Shown here: positions 1 through 10,611 of the stretch, one piece after another
Layout of the letters: every line of letters starts with the position of its first letter
Numbering within the stretch: the stretch's first letter is position 1
Assembly: GCA_001953115.1 (NCBI GenBank)
Contig: LSSL01001559.1
Span: 5,055 to 38,797, forward strand
Source: Smittium mucronatum
Taxonomy: Eukaryota; Kickxellomycota; Harpellomycetes; Harpellales; Legeriomycetaceae
DNA: 33,743 nt
Direction: 5' to 3'
The notes under the pieces: model-generated
Databases searched by the model: none
What the model was told of the DNA's origin: nothing
The model's input: the letters and a program-made list of their open reading frames with translations, nothing else
Position numbers and translations under genes: made by a program

Positions 1-25
1 CCCCCCCCCCCCCCCCCCCCCCCCC
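1..25. repeat. Poly-C tract at window start
   Basis: Twenty-five consecutive C residues are followed by short T and A runs. In such A/T-rich DNA this is compositionally extreme. It may be a true homopolymer or a sequence-end or assembly artefact. No telomere-like repeat unit is visible next to it. Confidence 0.9.
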
Positions 26-3000
26 AATTTTTTTTTTTAAAAAAACAGATAATAAAATTACTCAAAAATAATATTATGCTTAATATAAAAAATCCAAATA
101 ATTAGAATGATACTAGTCTCAAATTTCACATATATCAATTCAATTAAACAAAGAGTTATATAAGAACTCAAAATCCGTCAATAAAGTTTCGGAACGTATC
201 ATTATTCACAGAAATCAGCCCATTGATACAGAAAAACAGCTAAATATATAAATATTTATTTGTTAATCGTAATAAAAAAATAGGTATATTTTTGAGTTAA
301 TAACTGCACGCAATATATAAGACTCTAATCTTTTAATTGGAAATATATTAGAGAAATTTAAATTTTACTGAGTTTTTACGTACCTGAAATATTTTTTGGG
401 ATGGATCAAAAGGGATTAATAGAGTAAACTTGAAAAACAAATTAAATTGAAAGAAAAAGAAGATTTATTTTTCTTTCTTGGTATCACTCTTACCAATTTA
501 TGCTAAAAATTGATAAACATTTTGACTAATTAATAAATTAAATAAAAAAGGAGGTCAATTTTTATTATGTTTTTATCACATATCTTTCCAGATTTGATTA
601 AATAATATACCAATTTAGCTTGTATAAAAATCAAAAATCCAGTAAAAACCCCAAATATGAATTAATTAAAACATGTCTTGTATCTAATTGTAGCTTTATC
701 GGCTATTTATACTGAAATTTAATCCCTGGGATTATTTTTTTGGTTTAGGAAATATAAAAATTATTGTAGCTAGCCTAAAAAATGCAATTTCTTCTAAATA
801 ATCAAAATAAAAAGTAACATACTTATTAAAAAAATATAGTAGGGGTTTGAAGTGAATAAATCGGGTGAAAATGATATCTTAAAAGTTCTTCAATTTCACC
901 AATCTTTAATTTCGGCTTTTTATTAGCTTCAAATAATAATTACAAATACTTATTCTTCTTTGTCTTTTTTTTTATAATCTATACAACTCACAAAAAATAA
1001 CTTTCTCTTTTTCATTTTACTCGTATAAGAATAATAGACCAAAAAGTTCTTTTTTTACTGAATCTTCAATAAATTATTATGTTATATCATAGAATGAATA
1101 TAAATAAAAGAAAATATGCCTTTTTTAGATATCTTAGTGGAAAATATTTAGCATATTTATGTATGATACAAGCATTATCAACCAAGCTAGATCCAAATCT
1201 ATTATGGTTTTAATTGATCATTTTAATATAAAATCACATAAAAGTTACAAATTTCTATTTCGCTATCTAAAACGCATATTGAGCCTAATATGTTGAAATA
1301 TCACCCCCCCCCCTTTTTTTCGCGCTTTGAAAAATGAAAAGTTAATTCCATCAGAACAAGTAGTTAATATTTAAAAAACGGTAATATTACAGCCTTTTTT
1401 ATCTCTTTATTAATATTTAACCTTAAAGAAATTACACGCAATTTTTCAAAACTATCTTTTCTGGACTCAGCCAAAAAAAAAATTGTTCTATTTTTTTATC
1501 ATTTTATCTTAAATACTCGAATAGTATGATTTTAAATTACAAATAATTTTTTCTTAAAAAAGTTATAAAAAGATATATAGATTAAATCATACCACCCAAT
1601 TTCAATATTGCACCTTTGAATATTCCTAAATTTATTTTTCGATTATTTTTTTTATAGCCAAATATGTTTATTAATAATCAAGTTTTTTCACTCTATTATT
1701 TATTTGAAAATGAGTTGAAATTCTGTAACTTTATTTGAGTGGAGAGAGGTGTCTCAATTCATCTTGATAAAAACAAAGAGGATTTAAATAAACCATTTTT
1801 AAATATTTTTTCCCCTTTAAATAACAAGAAGAAATTGATTTTATTTTGATATTTAATTTTTTTAAAATTCAAGCATATTTATATACATTTTTCGGCCAAT
1901 AATATATGTGAAATTGTTTAAAAAAACGATTTTTTATAAAATTAAAACGAAATACTCAAAATAATGAATAATAATATATTTATCCAATTTTATAAATAGA
2001 TAATGCATATAATAAAATTAAGCGCTTATATGGCGAAATAAGACGCATATTAAACTTAATCTGTACAACTAATAAATCCAGTTTTGAAAAAAAAATGAGA
2101 TAAATTTTAAATAAATTCAAATTCACTCACTTATACGTTTAGTTTGAAATAAATAGAAATAAAACAATTTATCTTCTCTTATAGGTATTCAGTATATATT
2201 ATCAAATAAATTTTATTTTTTTAATTCAATATAAACTGTGAAAATAAAATTCAGAAATGTGCTTTGCTTCACATCTGGTTTTTTTATTTCAAAATATTTG
2301 AGAAAGATAAAATCCAAAAATTCATTTTTTGATTATTTTTTTTACTCATAAAACTATTTGTGATTGTATAAACACCCTTTTTAGGGTATAATAACATTTA
2401 ATTTATCTTCTAGTCATATATATAATTCACGATGTCGCTTTTATTTTATTTTTCTTGTAATAAACTCTGATTATTCCAAGAATTTTAAGATAAAATAATA
2501 TTTAATTTCCAATTCCGATAAGAATAGATTATTTCGCAGATTAAGTATTGATATAAAATGCTTATTATAATATTTAAGATCTGATAGAGGATAATATCTA
2601 AATAGGAGCAAGCGAATATAGTTGGAGCTTTTATATCATAAAATAAAACCTAAAGGTACGATATAAAACACTTTTACGTTGTTGATTATTTCAACTCGCT
2701 ATTATTTATAATACTGAATTTCATAATTTCGTCTTTATAATTTTTAGCTCTTGCATCTAGGATTTAACATCAAGTATACTTAGGTCTATAAAATAGCTTA
2801 TATATTGATTAAAAATAAGTAAGGTTAAATTGCTCTATTTTTTTTTTCATTTTTGAATTTAAATTTTTTTATATTTATATCCCATGGGCATTTTTTACTT
2901 TATAAGAATTAAACTGAGGAAAATTTAAGATAATAAAAATCAATATTGGGGCTGAATTTAAAGTATTATTTTCAAATTTTCAATAATTTTTTTCTTCAAA

Positions 3001-5034
3001 AAATAAATAAATTAACACGAATATTAAGGACTATTTATTATTATTTTTATAATAAAACTATCTTATTTTTTTGATAATTATATTTTAATCATATTATGGA
3101 AAATATTAATTAAAAACTCATTTCACGTGTGAATTATATCTTAAAAAAAAATGCTAATTATTATTTGATATGATAGTTTACACAATTCTCACAATACATG
3201 AAAAAATTTCTAAGAGTTCAATAAAATGTGATTTGTTAAAAGAAACCTGATTTTATAAATAAAATTTAATTATATATTAATTAAAACCCTAATTAATAAA
3301 ATTTCGAGAGTTATATCTATCTATAGTCAACTTACACAGTGGATGTAACTAAGATGATAAATAGTCAAGCAAATACATATTTCATTTATTTATAAATGCA
3401 AATATAAAGGGCTCCTTATTTTTAGCCTGGAAGCTCCAAAAAGATGTTTAAGTTTCACAAAAAATCCAACATATTATCATAAAAGATGCCAATTTCGAAT
3501 TATGGTTGTAAAAAAATTGGTTTAAATTCGAGTTTTTAACAGGAATTATTTTAGGTAGATAATATCTATGACTATATGGCATAAATATGCTATAATGGAC
3601 CAGTATTGAGGGGAATTTGGAGAATTTTCATTTGTTTATTCAAGAAAAAATATCTTATATTCATCATATCGACCCAAAAAAAACACTGAAGTCTTGTTTG
3701 GACCCATATTTAATTTTAATTAACATCGTAACCCTAAAATCAGAGATATATACATTACTCACTATTCACACAATACCCCCCGTGTTTAAAAGATTATAAA
3801 ATCACGGATTCCCTAAAATAGACAGCAAGTCTTGAATATTCTTTTACCGAGGCATCAATCACAATATCTTATTTTGGGTAGCGAAAAAGGGATAATTTTT
3901 GTAGCAGTTGATCAGATTTTTTCTCGGAAAAATAAATTCTTTTTTTATTTTAACTTTTGATAAGTGATTTATCATTATAATCAATCTTTGTGTGGATCCT
4001 GCATTCATGTTAAAAAAAAATAAAATCTAAAGATGCATAGGATAAAATTTTAAATATTCAATAATACAAAAAAGAATATTTATTTCTAACTTCGATTTTC
4101 CACCTTTAGCCTTCATCATATTCCATAGATCGGGGTTTAATAATACAAATAGTCTATTAAATGATTCAAAGTAAAATTAATCAGGTTTTTAAATTCACTA
4201 TCAATTAGCTGACCCAAATAATGATCCACCTCTTCCAAATAAAACCAAAATTTTCTTTCGATGATCCAGTTTTATTTAAAAATATCTTTTATATTCCAAA
4301 CTCGGATAAAATTCATTATTTTTGAACTTGAAAAAACAAAAAAAAAAGGATTTATAACTTAAAAAGTTTATTAGAAGAGATGAAATTTTTGATTCAGGAT
4401 TTAAATATTTAATAGAAAAATATTTATCTGGTGCCCACAATTAATCTGTATCAGTTTATTTAGTAAACTGTGCAATGTGAGATATTCTGTTTAGAAAAAC
4501 TTAATTTTAACAATTTAATACGGTAAAAAAATTAAATTTAAAACAAAATTATAAAAAGCAGCTATGTCGCATGTTTCGATTTATATCAAAATAAACTTGT
4601 TAATGAGTAAATCGAATTTATTTCAAATGGATCTCGTTTTATTTATCACAATTGGATTTATTAATTTAAATATTTTAGTTCAATAAAAGTATTATTTCGC
4701 GATATATGCGCTTCATAAAAATTATATATTGATCTAATTGGAAAAACTTATTATTATTCATTTATTTTGAGTATTTTTTATTAAATTTTCAAAAAATCTT
4801 GTTGAAGAAATAATTTTAGAAATTTACTGTTAGCCTATTAAATCAAATAAAATCTGAAAAAAAGTTGATAAATATTTGTAAATATTGTTTTTAATTTCGA
4901 ACAATCTGATTAAAGTAAAGTATCTTTTGAACTGAGCCTCATCTGCCCTATTTTATGTTCTTTATTATTTTATCTTTTTTATGTAATCATTAACTTTCGA
5001 ATTTTATCTATTATTTTTAAATTTTATAACAGAA

Positions 5035-5355
5035 GTGAAGCGAAATAGGAAATTAAAACACGAGAAATCTTTATTATCAAAGTTTATTTATTATTTTATT
5101 TTGGATGTCTTTTCAATGGGGTGGGGGTATTCAAATAAAAAGAATCCCAAGATATTCAAAAACAAAAAAAAAATCAAAAAGAAAAAATTAAAATATAATT
5201 ATAAATTCATTGGTTTAAATACCCGGCTTTTTCTTTTTAAAATTTGGGTTAGCAATCAAATGAGTTATAGCATAATAAAACTACCTAAAAAATTTTATAC
5301 ACGCAATTTTTTTTGCCATTTTCTATATATTAAACGAAATAGGCAAAGAATTTAA
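5035..5355 (+). CDS. Hypothetical Lys-rich ORF, probably chance
   Basis: An open frame of 106 codons runs from a GTG and contains no early ATG. The product is very basic, with a Lys-rich centre, and matches no family I know. The frame is preceded by a T-rich stretch ending in CAG at about 5032, which resembles a splice acceptor, so an exon is conceivable. Against this, the codons are almost as A/T-rich as the flanks and no partner exon is visible. A frame this long should be rare but not impossible by chance in 33 kb of such DNA. Confidence 0.15.
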   Translation: MKRNRKLKHEKSLLSKFIYYFILDVFSMGWGYSNKKNPKIFKNKKKIKKKKLKYNYKFIGLNTRLFLFKIWVSNQMSYSIIKLPKKFYTRNFFCHFLYIKRNRQRI

Positions 5356-5787
5356 AAATAAGACCAAATTAATTGTGTGATTATAAAAATAATCTCTAAT
5401 AGCTTTCTAGAGCTTTTTCTTTACATCGAGATGATTAAATATAAAAACATGTTTATTTTTATGAAAAAAACTGAAACTGTCTGAACGTATGCTTATGGGA
5501 GTAAGTTCTGTTGTTACTTATCAATTTAAAAAAATTTGGATAATAAAAATGATTATATTTGATTATGAAAAATTGTAATTTTTTTAGACAAGCAACAGTT
5601 AGTCTTCATGTTAAATTAAATAAAAAACGACTTTTTTTTAATTAGGTAATAAAAAGTGAAAATATATAACCCTAATCTAAAATAAATATTTAAAAAAATT
5701 TATAATCAATAAAGAAAAATACCAATTAAATATTTATATTCATTATATTCTTTAAATATAGAGCTTTTCAGATTAAATCGCGCGATG

Positions 5788-5790
5788 AAA

Positions 5791-5821
<31 letters not shown>

Positions 5822-5823
5822 AA
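5788..5823. repeat. (AAAT)n microsatellite
   Basis: About nine uninterrupted copies of the tetranucleotide AAAT are read directly from the sequence. There is no gene nearby. Confidence 0.95.
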
Positions 5824-6755
5824 ATATATAATTTCTATAATTTTTTTACTTTTCAAAACAAATCTGTAAATTTTAAAATTATCCCTAGCCATTTTTCCTT
5901 TTAAATCTTAAATACCAAAGTTTTAATGCGTATTTTTTAAATTTTAATAGGCAAAAATATTCGATAAATACACTCAATAAAAAATACTATTAAATCTTAC
6001 CACAAAAAAATCTGCTTTCTATAATATCAAGATATAGATACTGGTATTTATTATCTGAAAATCTAATATTTTACAAATTTACATCTCTAAAAAAGCTCCA
6101 CAGATATTATAAATAGCTTTGTTTAAATTTAGATAATAGTAACAAAATTATCCTTTTATATAAAAAAAACTAAAAAACATTATATAATTACCTGAAGCCT
6201 TGAATAACCCGCCAAATATACGTTAAAATAAGTTTTAATACAAGGATTTTCATTAAAACTGTCTCAATACTGATAATATGGTGATGCACACCTATTCCCA
6301 CAAATAAAATATATCACCACCAGCATAGATATCCTCAAACATCTCGCTACCATAAATCTAATTTAAGTAAAAACTAATGCCTCCACTAAACACCTGCGCT
6401 TCAAATTTTTCATGGACAACGATTCTGCAAAAAAAAAAAAAATACTGTACTAAAATCAGGCTCCTTTTAATAACCTGAAGTTGAAAAAACGTCTACTAAC
6501 ACAAATCTATAATAAGCACAAATTCAAAGATACTATAAGCTTGCCTAAACAAAAATAAAGAATGACTAAAAATATAAAATTCTTAAGCACTAAAAAATCT
6601 GAAGCTAATTCTTACTTTTTAAATTCAATATATTAATGTTTATATTTAATTAATATTACCATAATCCAAATAAAAAATGTTTTATTAATCAAAAAAATAA
6701 TTTAAAAAATAATGTTTAATATAAAAAGATTAATTTTTTTTTTATAGTTGTCAGA

Positions 6756-6781
6756 ATATATATATATATATATATATATAA
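6756..6781. repeat. (AT)n microsatellite
   Basis: Thirteen uninterrupted AT dinucleotides. The short open frame running through it on the plus strand is a by-product of the repeat. Confidence 0.95.
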
Positions 6782-7940
6782 CTTTAGCTGACATAACTAC
6801 TTTTTTTTATATTAACAGCCAAACAAACTTTTATATTTTCAAGTTTCGTTCATCTTTTTTTTGTATAAAAAGTACTAAAAGAAGACAAAAAGCGGCATCC
6901 AATCTTATCAACCTTTTTTTTAAACAAAATAAAGGAATTTTCGATAGAATCCCATAAAATATAATTGAATTTTTCTCAAGAATAATTATAAAAATATCTA
7001 ATACGATTTCATATTTTTTCTTCACCAGTTTCTTCATTTTATGCATATTGTATATCTTAATCCTTATTAAACAATTTTTTTGAAAAATAAATCGAATTTA
7101 TAATCGATGATGCTAGCGCATTATATTTTAATCCCCCTAATTCTAGAATTTAATTTAAATTATAATCAGAGATATTTTTTATTTAAAATTTAAAAGAATC
7201 TTATATAAAAATACGTCTCCGAATAGTAAATTTATCTTTTAAAGTCCTATTGAATCTCTTAATAAATTATATACTGAGGAAGGGGGAGGGGGTATATCAT
7301 AACCTTCCCAAAACCTATCATTTTTATTGAAATGATTTTATTTTATTTTAGATATAATACTGAATTCTGAAAAACTCCCTCTTTTTCAAGTAAATAATAT
7401 TTTGGATATTGATAAAAAAAATTTTAATTTGAAATTAGTTGCATAGAAGCTATATCATAGTAAATCCTACCAATGGACGATTTATCCATTCATAAAGAAG
7501 TTTTAATTTTTTTTTTTATAATATGGTGACAAAATTTATTTTTCTTTAAAATTTTACAAAAAGTATGCACTGAAATTAAATATTGTATCGCTAAGTCTGA
7601 AATTATACATTGCATTTTAAATGCAAATTACATTTTGATTTTCTTATATTTTAAGGAAAACTAAAACTGATAATAAAATTTAGAAATATTTCTAATAACC
7701 ATCGATGTTGATATAGGATAAAATGAAGAATCCATTAATGATATTTCTGGAATTATGGCATGAAAATTTTCATCAATTAAGTAAACGTAAAAACTGTATG
7801 AATATATCTGTATCTTGATAATATGACTTTACTTTTTTATCAAGTTAATAACATCCTATTGTTTTCTAGAACAGTGTTGTTAGATACCATACAAGAAGAA
7901 ACAGAACCTTCATTATTTTTAAAAAAATTTCACAATTATC

Positions 7941-8097
7941 TGCCAAGTCGATCTTTATAATAAAATTCTTTGGAATCATCCTTATTTGCTCATTCCCGAT
8001 CATGAAATACATTTTCTAAATCCCTTTTGAGAATATCACCTCTTGTTAGAATTTCTTTTATCATACCTCATTTGAGACCCAGCTTATGAAGGTCCAA
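7941..8097 (-). pseudogene. Possible decayed coding fragment upstream of the tRNAs
   Basis: Read on the minus strand, one frame gives coding-like, charged peptide segments (LDLHKLGLK, then GMIKEILTRGDILKRDL, then ANKDDSKEFYYKDRLGR) interrupted by two in-frame TGA codons and closed by TAA. The composition is less A/T-rich than the flanks. I do not recognise the family. It could be a transposon relic, or a chance frame in a slightly more G+C-rich patch. Confidence 0.2.
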
Positions 8098-8174
8098 GAG
8101 TTTTATTTTTTATTTTTTTACAATATATATCTTTCATCCATACACTATTTTTGTATTGACCGATTTTTTTAAAT

Positions 8175-8245
8175 GGATCAATAGCTCAGTGGCAGAGCTT
8201 CCGATTGCAGACCGGATTGTCCCGTGTTAAATCACGGTTGGCCCT
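8175..8245 (+). tRNA. tRNA-Cys (GCA), structurally damaged, possible pseudogene
   Basis: A cloverleaf can be drawn: acceptor 8175-8181 with 8238-8244, D-stem GCTC/GAGC, anticodon GCA at 8207-8209, a five-base variable loop, T-stem CCGTG/CACGG (8222-8226 with 8233-8237), and discriminator U at 8245, the usual cytosolic tRNA-Cys identity base. The A box (8182-8192) looks intact. Three defects stand out. The T loop has six bases instead of seven and lacks the C expected at position 56, which also spoils the B box. There are A·C mismatches in the acceptor stem (8177 with 8242) and at the foot of the anticodon stem (8204 with 8212). It ends two bases before a tRNA-Leu. It may be a decaying gene, an edited tRNA, or carry a sequence error. 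Confidence 0.75.
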
Positions 8246-8247
8246 GT

Positions 8248-8329
8248 GGTGACTTGCCCGAGTGGTCCAAGGGGTCAGGTTTAGGCCCTGATATGGAAAC
8301 ATGCGTGGGTTCGAACCCCACAGTCATCA
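8248..8329 (+). tRNA. tRNA-Leu (TAG)
   Basis: A complete 82-nt type II tRNA. The acceptor stem is 8248-8254 with 8322-8328 (one G·U pair) and the discriminator is A8329. The anticodon stem TCAGG/CCTGA frames the loop TTTAGGC with anticodon TAG at 8282-8284, which reads CUN leucine codons. There is a long variable arm and a canonical T arm whose B box (GGTTCGAACCC) is perfect. No intron and no encoded CCA, as in eukaryotic nuclear genes. It starts two bases after the tRNA-Cys, so the two may be made as one RNA polymerase III transcript. Confidence 0.95.
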
Positions 8330-8334
8330 CTAAA

Positions 8335-8338
8335 TTTT
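8335..8338 (+). terminator. Short T-run, likely Pol III terminator
   Basis: TTTT begins six bases after the tRNA-Leu 3' end. A run of four or more T residues is the standard RNA polymerase III termination signal. No such run separates the Cys and Leu genes, consistent with joint transcription. Confidence 0.6.
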
Positions 8339-8339
8339 A

Positions 8340-9558
8340 TAGTATTTTTACTTTAGTTTTTTTCTAGTATTTAAATAATATAAATAAATTCCCTTTAAAA
8401 AAAAAAGACTAATTTTTAAAAAATCAAATCTTGTTCCACCGTGGAATTTCCGAAAAAAAAAAATTCAGAGGACAGAAAAGATTTGATGCTTTTTTTTTTA
8501 TAGCAAAAGTAAAGTGAGAATTTATAATATTTCAAGTTTTTAACATATTTAATTTCCCGAAAAAAATGATTTACACCATTCTTCAATAGATTCTGGTCTC
8601 CAAGTATCAAAAAGGTAAAATTTAATTATTTTTTATGATAATATTCACGCATTTTAGATAAAGATAAAACTAAAGATCAATTTAAAAACTAATAAAATAA
8701 TAAAGTTCGCTTTAATGTGTAATAGAAAAGAAAATATCACCACTTCCTAATATGAATAAAAGACGAGATTCGGAAAAAGTAAATAATTTTCAGGTATGAA
8801 TAATATATAATACCTATATACCAATTTTTTTCGTTTTGAAAAAAAAAAAAAGAACGATATGGTTTCATATTTTTTTAAAATAAATTTATACAAAAAAAGC
8901 GGTTTTGATGTCCTCAAACAAGAGAAAACATTCAGTTAATAATAATGTATTTATGTATTTAAGAAATAAATCGTTAAGAATCGGAAAAATCAAAATTAGC
9001 TTTAATTGATTGTGTCGAAAAATAAAAGAATTATTATTTTATTGATAATTTTTTACGAAAAAAATTCGTATAATATGTCAATAATCCACTGTAATTAGAG
9101 CATTTATTGTTTTTGATTATTATAAAATACGAGCTCCAACATATAGTGGTAATTATTAAAAGGTAAGGAGTTAAACATCCTGGAAATTTAACAAAACATT
9201 TAATAAATTGCACACACTGTTTTTTTTTCTCATTAAGCTTGAATCGAAAACCAGAGTACGATTTTGAGAAAATCACAAAAAATAATTAAATTTAGAAACT
9301 ACAAAAACTAGATTGTTTTTATTTGATATTAATGATATTTTAACTCATTTTTCTAAAGAAAAATATCGAATTGACTTTACTTTTATTGTTTAATTTTTTT
9401 CAAATACTCAATCCGAGCAGGCTCATTAATGCATGGCTTGAAAAAACTCAATTTGGCCAACTTGCACATAATTTAATTAGTTGAAATCTAACTTGGTCTG
9501 GATTTACAATTTTACCTTTACAGAATATGTCTTGGTGAATAAAAAGAGTTTAGGAAAA
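8340..9558. other. A/T-rich spacer between tRNAs and the gene-rich core
   Basis: No recognisable gene. Minus-strand frames at 8416-8610 and 9034-9276 are short and low in complexity. From about 9410 the composition becomes less A/T-rich and short coding-like stretches appear on both strands; the minus strand around 9360-9540 is open in more than one frame. I could not build a consistent exon model there. Confidence 0.5.
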
Positions 9559-9774
9559 CTAGACTCGCTCCCGACTTTTTTTTAAATTTTTTTTAAAAAA
9601 AAAAACGGCTTGGTTTAGTTTGCCGACATCACTGGCGGGCTGAATAGCGGGAATAGAGTCATTTATTGCAAGTGAAAGTTTTGGCATAAATATGATTGAT
9701 TGAGGAAACTCCAATTGACGGCTAAATGTATTAGAGTATTTTAATTCGTTGATCGATGAAAGATGGATTGATTG
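9559..9774 (-). CDS. Unrecognised ORF divergent from UBL5
   Basis: A minus-strand frame is open for 71 codons before TAG at 9559-9561. An internal ATG at 9687 starts a natural-looking segment, MPKLSLAINDSIPAIQPAS, then a Lys/Phe-rich tail made by T and A runs. The region from 9605 to 9690 is noticeably more G+C-rich than its surroundings. It lies about 480 bp upstream of UBL5 on the opposite strand, so it could be the first exon of a divergently transcribed gene. No convincing splice donor follows the coding-like part. I do not recognise the product. Confidence 0.3.
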   Translation of the reverse strand, partial: QSIHLSSINELKYSNTFSRQLEFPQSIIFMPKLSLAINDSIPAIQPASDVGKLNQAVFFFKKNLKKSRERV

Positions 9775-10169
9775 TTATCGTATAGAAATGTCATTAATCT
9801 GTATATTATGTAGATTAGTGGTCAGAACAATGAGCCATATATACCATAAATTATGATTATAGGCCAAATCGTGGTAGGTTATTAAATAACAAAACCAATG
9901 ATACAAATGGAATTTAAAATTTCTATAAATAAAAGCATCAAGTTTGTATACACACTTATAATTGGATTGTTTATTCTAATTATGGAACAGAATAAGACGT
10001 TTTTAATAAATAGAAACTCGACGTATTTTTGGGCATTGAAAAGACTAATGGGTACAATTTATTGGAGAGAAATATATATTCGCAGTTTATATATATATAT
10101 TTTCTATAAGAAATCAATAAAAAGTTCAAGTTTTTTTTTTTTTTTGATTTTTCGGAAAAATAATATACA

Positions 10170-10611
10170 ATGATTGAGGTTATATGTAACGATCGATTAG
10201 GAAAAAAAGTTAGAGTCAAGTGCGAGTAAGTAGTTAATTCATCGGCAGTTATTATTAGAATTTTTTTTAAAATTTGTTTGTTGTCTTAAAACTTGTCTTT
10301 TTTTAAAATGTGTTTGCCAGTCCTAATGATACGATAGGAGATTTGAAACTTCTTATTGCGGCGCAATCAGGAACGAAACCAGAAAAGATTGTATTAAAAA
10401 AATGGTATATATTCTAATATTCGATCCTTTACATTTCATCTTTCTCTTACGTTTCTCTACTCTTAATCTAGGTACACCATTTTCAAAGACCACATAACAC
10501 TAGATGACTGTAAGTCTAAACATTAATTTTCGAAAATTTTGTATTCATTATTTTTTTTATTGTATAGATGAAATACACGACGGAATGAATTTAGAGCTTT
10601 ATTATTCTTAG
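10170..10611 (+). CDS. UBL5: UBL5/HUB1 ubiquitin-like splicing modifier (4 exons)
   Basis: Four exons, 10170-10225, 10321-10404, 10472-10509 and 10568-10611, join in phase to a 73-residue protein, exactly the usual UBL5 length. Introns of 95, 67 and 58 nt have GT donors (GTAAGT, GTATAT, GTAAGT) and CAG or TAG acceptors. The protein starts [18 protein letters not shown], contains IVLKKWYTIFKDH and ends in LELYYS. It keeps the double Tyr plus one residue at the C-terminus in place of the GG of ubiquitin, so it should not be conjugated. Asp22, which contacts HIND motifs in the known family, is present. In the family, Hub1/UBL5 binds spliceosomal proteins such as Snu66 and helps use of weak 5' splice sites; it is nuclear and cytosolic. 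The start is fixed by homology. No other gene fits the sequence. Confidence 0.97.

Larger units (their letters stand above)
26..7940. other. A/T-rich region without recognisable genes
   Basis: I read both strands and found no recognisable exon, RNA gene or mobile element. The DNA is dominated by A and T runs and is rich in stop codons. The few open frames (for example 3617-3799 and 6748-6957) begin at non-ATG codons or run through microsatellites, and their translations are dominated by Lys, Ile, Phe and Asn, as expected for chance frames. A C10-T7 tract lies at 1304-1320. The two microsatellites and one long ORF in this stretch are listed separately. Confidence 0.6.

Noticed and set aside
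9898..10173. 91-codon plus-strand ORF whose TGA overlaps the UBL5 ATG
   Set aside because: An ATGA overlap means little in a eukaryote. The frame is Ile/Phe/Lys-rich and lies in the UBL5 leader.
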